In this document: one piece after another, positions 40,915-44,717 of the stretch
Numbering within the stretch: position 1 is the first letter of the stretch
Layout of the letters: each line of letters opens with the position of its first letter
Source: Deltaproteobacteria bacterium
GTDB lineage: Bacteria; Desulfobacterota; Syntrophia; Syntrophales; UBA2210
DNA: 44,717 nucleotides
NCBI GenBank assembly: GCA_016934695.1
Contig: JAFGSH010000089.1
Coordinates: 1 to 44,717 of the forward strand
Direction of reading: 5' to 3'
Position numbers and translations under genes: made by a program
Notes under the pieces: model-generated
What the model was told of the DNA's origin: nothing
What the model saw: the letters and a program-made list of their open reading frames with translations, nothing else
Databases searched by the model: none

Positions 40915-41649
40915 ATGAAGCGGCGATCCTATATATGGGCCATGCTGGCAGGCATCCTCTTTCCGGTTGTCGTCACCGGATGCTACGCGCATCGGGATAT
41001 CGTGGAGACGGACACGTTCACTCCCGTCCAGGTGCAGGAAGCGCCTCCCCCCCCGGTGGGATCCATCTGGCCGGGTGAAAACGCGAAGAATGCACTCTTT
41101 GCCGACAACAAGGCGCGATATGTGAACGATATCGTTACTATCGTTGTCAGTGAGTCTTCATCGGGCACGAACTCCGCCAACACGACGACTTCCAGGGATA
41201 CCGAGACGCTTGCCGGGATATCCGCCCTCCTGGGGATGGATAGAAAGATCGCCAGACAGAACAAGGATCTCACCGACGGAGACGATGTCTATACGGCGGG
41301 GCTTCTCCCCTCGATCCAGGCAGGGGGCAGCTCCACGAACAAACTGACGGGAAAGGGAAGCACAACCCGCTCGAATACACTGGAGGCGACGATAACGGCC
41401 AGGGTGATCGATGTGCTCCCCAACGGGAACCTGAAGATAGAGGGAAGACGGCGCCTGGCGGTGAATGCCGAGGATCAGTATATCGTCATCTCCGGAACCG
41501 TCAGGCCGGAGGATGTCACTTCGGACAACGTGGTGTACTCGGAGTTCATCGCCGATGCAAAGATCGTGTATAGCGGCAAGGGCGTGGTGGATGACAAGAT
41601 GAGGCCGGGCTGGCTGGCGCGGATCGTGGATTGGGTCTGGCCGTTCTGA
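40915..41649 (+). CDS. flgH: L-ring lipoprotein FlgH
   Basis: 244 residues. A lipoprotein signal ends in VTGC (Cys23). The mature part has GSIWPGENAKNALFADNKAR, VNDIVTIVVSES, and the late motifs NLKIEGRRRLAVNAEDQYI and SGTVRPEDVT. FlgH forms the outer-membrane L ring, which shows the host is Gram-negative. It starts three bases after flgA. Confidence 0.97.
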   Translation: MKRRSYIWAMLAGILFPVVVTGCYAHRDIVETDTFTPVQVQEAPPPPVGSIWPGENAKNALFADNKARYVNDIVTIVVSESSSGTNSANTTTSRDTETLAGISALLGMDRKIARQNKDLTDGDDVYTAGLLPSIQAGGSSTNKLTGKGSTTRSNTLEATITARVIDVLPNGNLKIEGRRRLAVNAEDQYIVISGTVRPEDVTSDNVVYSEFIADAKIVYSGKGVVDDKMRPGWLARIVDWVWPF

Positions 41650-41676
41650 TCGGGGGTGGGGGAGGAGAATGATTGT

Positions 41677-42861
41677 ATGAAGACGAAGACTATGCAAAGA
41701 TATAGCTGTATCACGATCTTCCTTGTGTTATGCCTTATCGCTGCGTCCGCTGCCTCCGCCGCCCGCATCAAGGACATCGCCAGTATCGGGGGGATCCGGG
41801 ACAACCAGTTGATCGGGTACGGTCTGGTCGTCGGTCTGGCCGGAACGGGGGATGATATCGAGAACGGGTTCACCAAGGAGACCCTTGCCAATATGCTGAG
41901 CAGACAGGGACTGGGGATGAAGGAACAGTCCAGGGAGGATCTGGAGTCGGATAACGTGGCATCGGTTATGGTGAGTGCCGAGCTCCCCCCCTTCGCCAAG
42001 GTGGGGACGAAGATTGATGTTGCGGTCGCTTCCATCGGTGACGCGGAGAGCCTGCGCGGAGGGACCCTGCTGATGACCCCCCTTCGGGGGGCGGACGGCG
42101 CGGTATATGCCGTGGCGCAGGGGGCGGTGTCCATCGGAGGATTTTCCGCCGGCGGGAGCGGGGGAAGCGTCTCCAAGAATCACCCCACCGCGGGACGGAT
42201 TACCAATGGCGCCTTTGTCGAGAGGGAACTGGAGTACGATTTTGACAAGAGGCGGTCACTCTCCATCAATCTCCACCGGCCCGATTTCACGACTGCCACA
42301 GGGGTGGTGGCGGCCATACAGGGAATCACAGGGGGTGTGGATGCAAATCTCGTCGATTCATCGACGGTTTCCGTCGATATCGGGGAATCGTTTGAGGGGA
42401 ACATCATCGGACTTATCTCGATGATCGAGAATATCAATGTCGAGGTCGACTCTCCCGCGGTTGTGGTCATAGACGAGAAGACGGGCACGATCGTCATGGG
42501 AGAGAACGTGAGGATATCAACCGTCGCCGTAGCCCATGGAAACCTGTACATCCAGATCAAGGAGAAAAAGGATGTATCACAACCGGCCCCCTTTGCTCCC
42601 GCTCCTCCTGCCGGCAGCACACCGGTTTCCGCGGGCGACGGCACGGTGGTTGCTCCCGGAGGACAGACGGTGGTAACGACCGAAACGACCGTCGGTGTCG
42701 AAGAAGAGCAAAACCGTCTGATGGTGGTGCCGAGAGGCGTGACGATCCAGGAGGTGGTCAGGGCGCTCAATGCGATAGGCGTCACACCGGGGGACCTGAT
42801 CATTATACTGCAGACGATCAAATCCGCAGGCGCACTCCAGGCGGATTTGAAACTCCTATAA
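41677..42861 (+). CDS. flgI: P-ring protein FlgI
   Basis: 394 residues from the ATG at 41677, with GGAGGAG 9 bases upstream; a GTG at 41656 is in frame but adds residues before a good signal peptide. The signal is at residues 11-28 (SCITIFLVLCLIAASAASA). The mature start RIKDIASIGGIRDNQLIGYG is diagnostic, as is VIDEKTGTIVMGENVRI. A Pro/Ala/Gly/Thr-rich insert of about 40 residues (bases 42580-42700) is longer than in enterobacteria. Confidence 0.97.
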   Translation: MKTKTMQRYSCITIFLVLCLIAASAASAARIKDIASIGGIRDNQLIGYGLVVGLAGTGDDIENGFTKETLANMLSRQGLGMKEQSREDLESDNVASVMVSAELPPFAKVGTKIDVAVASIGDAESLRGGTLLMTPLRGADGAVYAVAQGAVSIGGFSAGGSGGSVSKNHPTAGRITNGAFVERELEYDFDKRRSLSINLHRPDFTTATGVVAAIQGITGGVDANLVDSSTVSVDIGESFEGNIIGLISMIENINVEVDSPAVVVIDEKTGTIVMGENVRISTVAVAHGNLYIQIKEKKDVSQPAPFAPAPPAGSTPVSAGDGTVVAPGGQTVVTTETTVGVEEEQNRLMVVPRGVTIQEVVRALNAIGVTPGDLIIILQTIKSAGALQADLKLL

Positions 42862-42876
42862 GAGGAGAGGGATGCA

Positions 42877-43221
42877 ATGGAAGGGATCGGCTTGGGAGGA
42901 TCATCGGTCATAGGCACCCTCTCCCGTGAGGAAGAGGCAATCCGGCCCGAAGGGCGGCAGGGAAAGCTCACGGAAGAGAGACTGAAGAAGGCGTGCGCCG
43001 ATTTTGAGTCCATCTTTATTACGTATATGCTGAAGGCCATGCGGCGCACGATCCCGAAAAGCGGATTGAACGAATTTCCCGGCAAGGAGATCTATACCAT
43101 GCTGCTCGATCAGAAGGTGGCCGAGGACGCTGCACAAAGAGAGGGCGGAATGGGTATCCAGAAGGTGCTCCTGCGCCAGCTCGGTCGGGCCTACCGCCCT
43201 GAGGACATAGAAAGTAAATAA
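42877..43221 (+). CDS. flgJ: Rod-binding protein FlgJ without muramidase domain
   Basis: 114 residues matching only the N-terminal rod-scaffold domain of FlgJ: KKACADFESIFITYMLKAMR and IYTMLLDQKVAEDAAQREG. The C-terminal peptidoglycan hydrolase found in enterobacteria is absent, as is common outside that group, so a separate enzyme must open the wall. Confidence 0.93.
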   Translation: MEGIGLGGSSVIGTLSREEEAIRPEGRQGKLTEERLKKACADFESIFITYMLKAMRRTIPKSGLNEFPGKEIYTMLLDQKVAEDAAQREGGMGIQKVLLRQLGRAYRPEDIESK

Positions 43222-43254
43222 TATTAGTAAAATTGAAATGTTATATCCTGGTCC

Positions 43255-43282
43255 TCAAGTTTTATGGCAAACGTTCCGATAT
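43255..43282 (+). promoter_or_regulatory. Probable sigma-28 promoter for flgM
   Basis: TCAAGTTT, 12 bases, TCCGATAT: 13 of 16 positions match the FliA consensus, with one extra spacer base. It lies about 40 bases before the flgM ATG in an AT-rich gap. Sigma-28 control of flgM is common. Confidence 0.55.
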
Positions 43283-43321
43283 CCTGTACAATGAGAAAAA
43301 AACACAAAGGAGATACCCCAG

Positions 43322-43624
43322 ATGAAGATTTCTGAAACAAAGAATTCGGCAGCCGAACTCATGTCCCAGTACCAGGTCAACGATAAGAAGGTCGGTCCTG
43401 AGAAACAGGCGTCGAACGGTGTCGTTGCGGAGGAAAAGGTGAGCCTCTCCTCCACGGCACGAGACTTTCAGAAGGCTCAGAAGGTACTCGGGGAGCTTCC
43501 CGAGGTGCGGGAGGAAAAGGTTCGGGAATTGAAGGATCGGATACAGGCGGGAACGTACGACGTCAACGGGGAAAAGATTGCCGAAAAGATGGTGAACGAA
43601 TCACTCTTGGATATCATCGTATAA
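43322..43624 (+). CDS. flgM: Anti-sigma-28 factor FlgM
   Basis: 100 residues. FlgM holds FliA inactive until it is exported through the finished hook-basal body. The family pattern is present: VSLSSTARDFQKAQKVLGEL in the middle, then VRELKDRIQAGTYDVNGEKI and the end helix AEKMVNESLLD. A good ribosome site (AAAGGAGAT) precedes the ATG. Confidence 0.95.
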   Translation: MKISETKNSAAELMSQYQVNDKKVGPEKQASNGVVAEEKVSLSSTARDFQKAQKVLGELPEVREEKVRELKDRIQAGTYDVNGEKIAEKMVNESLLDIIV

Positions 43625-43628
43625 GGTT

Positions 43629-44138
43629 ATGAATACATTGCACTCCCTTTATGATTCACTGATCTCCATCCTGAGGAAGGAGATTGAAGTCTGCGGAGAG
43701 ATGCGCGCCTCTCTCATACACGAGCGGGAAATGCTGGTGGGCGCATCCGCTGAGGCGGTGCATGAAAGCAACGCCAGAAAAGAGGCCTGTATCTTAAAGG
43801 CCGGAATGCTGGAAGACGCCCGGGAGGAGCTGATCGGGAAGATCACCGCCCTGCTCGGCCTTGGCGGGAGAGAGATACGGCTCTCGGTGCTGCTGTCGCA
43901 TGGAGAGAACGGACAGGGAGAGGAGATGCAGGAATGCCGGTCGACCCTGCGATCCCTCTTGACGGACATTCAGGAGTTGAATCAGCGGAATAAGATACTC
44001 CTCGACACCTCTCTCGCGCGTGTGCAGAGATCGATCGATTTCCTGGGGCAGATGATCTATCCCGGCGCGACCTATCTGAACACCGGGCGATTAAAGGGAA
44101 CCGATCTGCACGGAAAGATTCTCAGCAGGGAAGGATAG
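43629..44138 (+). CDS. flgN: Flagellar export chaperone FlgN
   Basis: 169 residues, helical. FlgN is the cytoplasmic chaperone for FlgK and FlgL. The heptad-like N-terminal region (LYDSLISILRKEIEVCGEMR) and the late LLTDIQELNQRNKILLDTSL match the family. It starts four bases after flgM and flgK follows five bases later, the classical flgM-flgN-flgK order. Confidence 0.92.
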   Translation: MNTLHSLYDSLISILRKEIEVCGEMRASLIHEREMLVGASAEAVHESNARKEACILKAGMLEDAREELIGKITALLGLGGREIRLSVLLSHGENGQGEEMQECRSTLRSLLTDIQELNQRNKILLDTSLARVQRSIDFLGQMIYPGATYLNTGRLKGTDLHGKILSREG

Positions 44139-44142
44139 GCAA

Positions 44143-44717
44143 ATGTCGGGGATCGACACACTGAATATCGCAAAAGACGGCCTGCTCAGTCATCAGACGG
44201 CGATCAGTCTGACGGGTACCAACGTTACCAATGCGAATACCGCGGGGTACTCGCGGCAGCGCGCCTTATTCAGCACCACGGAGCAGAGTGTCGAGATAAT
44301 AGGGATCGAGAGGATATACGATCAGTTTATCGGAGTTCAGATCAACGAACAGACAAACAAACTGGGGTATAGTGAGGCGAAAAAGGATGCATTGGACAGG
44401 ATCGAGATGATCTTCAACGAGTCCGATGCGGGCGGCATCAACGAACTGTTGAGTGAATTCTGGGGTGCCTGGGAGGGCCTGTCGGCCAATCCCTCGGGAC
44501 AAGCCGAACGGCTGACGCTGGTTTCCGTCTCGCAGAGTCTGACCTCCCTCTTCCGTTCGTACGGTGACGATCTTCTTGCCGCACAGAACGACGCGAATGC
44601 CCGGGTATCGAGCCTGGTTGACGAGGTCAACGACTATGCGGCGGATATCGCCGATGTGAACAACAAGATCGCGCAGTCGGTGGGCAGCGAGAACGATTCC
44701 GGTATCAACACCCTCAA
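44143..44717 (+). CDS. flgK: Hook-associated protein 1 FlgK, 3' end missing
   Basis: 191 codons are visible before the window ends. FlgK joins hook and filament. The start MSGIDTLNIAKDGLLSHQTA and VTNANTAGYSRQRALF are diagnostic of FlgK, followed by the helical D1 region (INELLSEFWGAWEGLSANPS). It begins five bases after flgN. Confidence 0.95.
   Translation, partial: MSGIDTLNIAKDGLLSHQTAISLTGTNVTNANTAGYSRQRALFSTTEQSVEIIGIERIYDQFIGVQINEQTNKLGYSEAKKDALDRIEMIFNESDAGGINELLSEFWGAWEGLSANPSGQAERLTLVSVSQSLTSLFRSYGDDLLAAQNDANARVSSLVDEVNDYAADIADVNNKIAQSVGSENDSGINTL

Overview
The window is one nearly continuous flagellar gene island of about 45 kb from a GC-rich, Gram-negative bacterium. P- and L-ring genes (flgA, flgH, flgI) show an outer membrane. 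Several features together resemble flagellar loci of Deltaproteobacteria/Desulfobacterota: an NtrC-type regulator with sigma-54 promoters, flhF-flhG-fliA, a DUF2802 gene beside an FlhB C-terminal homologue, a secreted TPR protein, and two motB-like genes after motA. The taxonomic placement is inference. No tRNA, rRNA, CRISPR array or insertion sequence was seen.

Layout. (1) 2-3753, plus strand: end of fliD, fliS, a fliT-like gene, and flaG with its own sigma-28 promoter. (2) 3771-5858, minus strand: a convergent operon of a 69-residue protein, a GAF/HD-GYP c-di-GMP phosphodiesterase and a PilZ protein, read from a near-consensus sigma-28 promoter. (3) 5980-10276: a sigma-54 promoter, a secreted SPOR-TPR protein, and an NtrC-family activator. 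(4) 10297-17204: a sigma-54 promoter, then flgB flgC fliE fliF fliG fliH fliI fliJ and a MotE/YlxF-like gene, ended by a strong hairpin. (5) 17351-21659: a sigma-54 promoter, then fliK flgD flgE, ended by a second GC-rich hairpin. (6) 21875-35886: a sigma-54 promoter, then motA, two motB-like genes, fliL, fliM fliN fliO fliP fliQ fliR flhB flhA flhF, flhG, fliA, a secreted FliL-like protein and a degenerate histidine kinase. (7) 36070-38321: a small charged protein, a DUF2802 protein, a FliK-like protein and an FlhB C-terminal homologue. (8) 38625-44717: a sigma-54 promoter, then flgF flgG flgA flgH flgI flgJ, then flgM (probable sigma-28 promoter), flgN and the start of flgK.

How it works together. 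Promoter motifs and gene content fit a sigma-54 then sigma-28 cascade. The NtrC-type protein would drive five GG-N10-GC promoters serving basal body, rod, hook, motor and export genes. FliA, held by FlgM until the hook is complete, would then turn on late genes. Those late genes appear to include a c-di-GMP degrading enzyme and a PilZ receptor, a logic known from E. coli yhjH/ycgR but built here from an HD-GYP enzyme in a single operon.

Most of the window is standard flagellar machinery. The parts most worth a second look are the MotB paralogue lacking the ion-binding aspartate, the kinase-like protein with a broken ATP-binding site, the extra secreted FliL, the SPOR-TPR protein, the second FliK/FlhB-like set, and the sigma-28 c-di-GMP operon.
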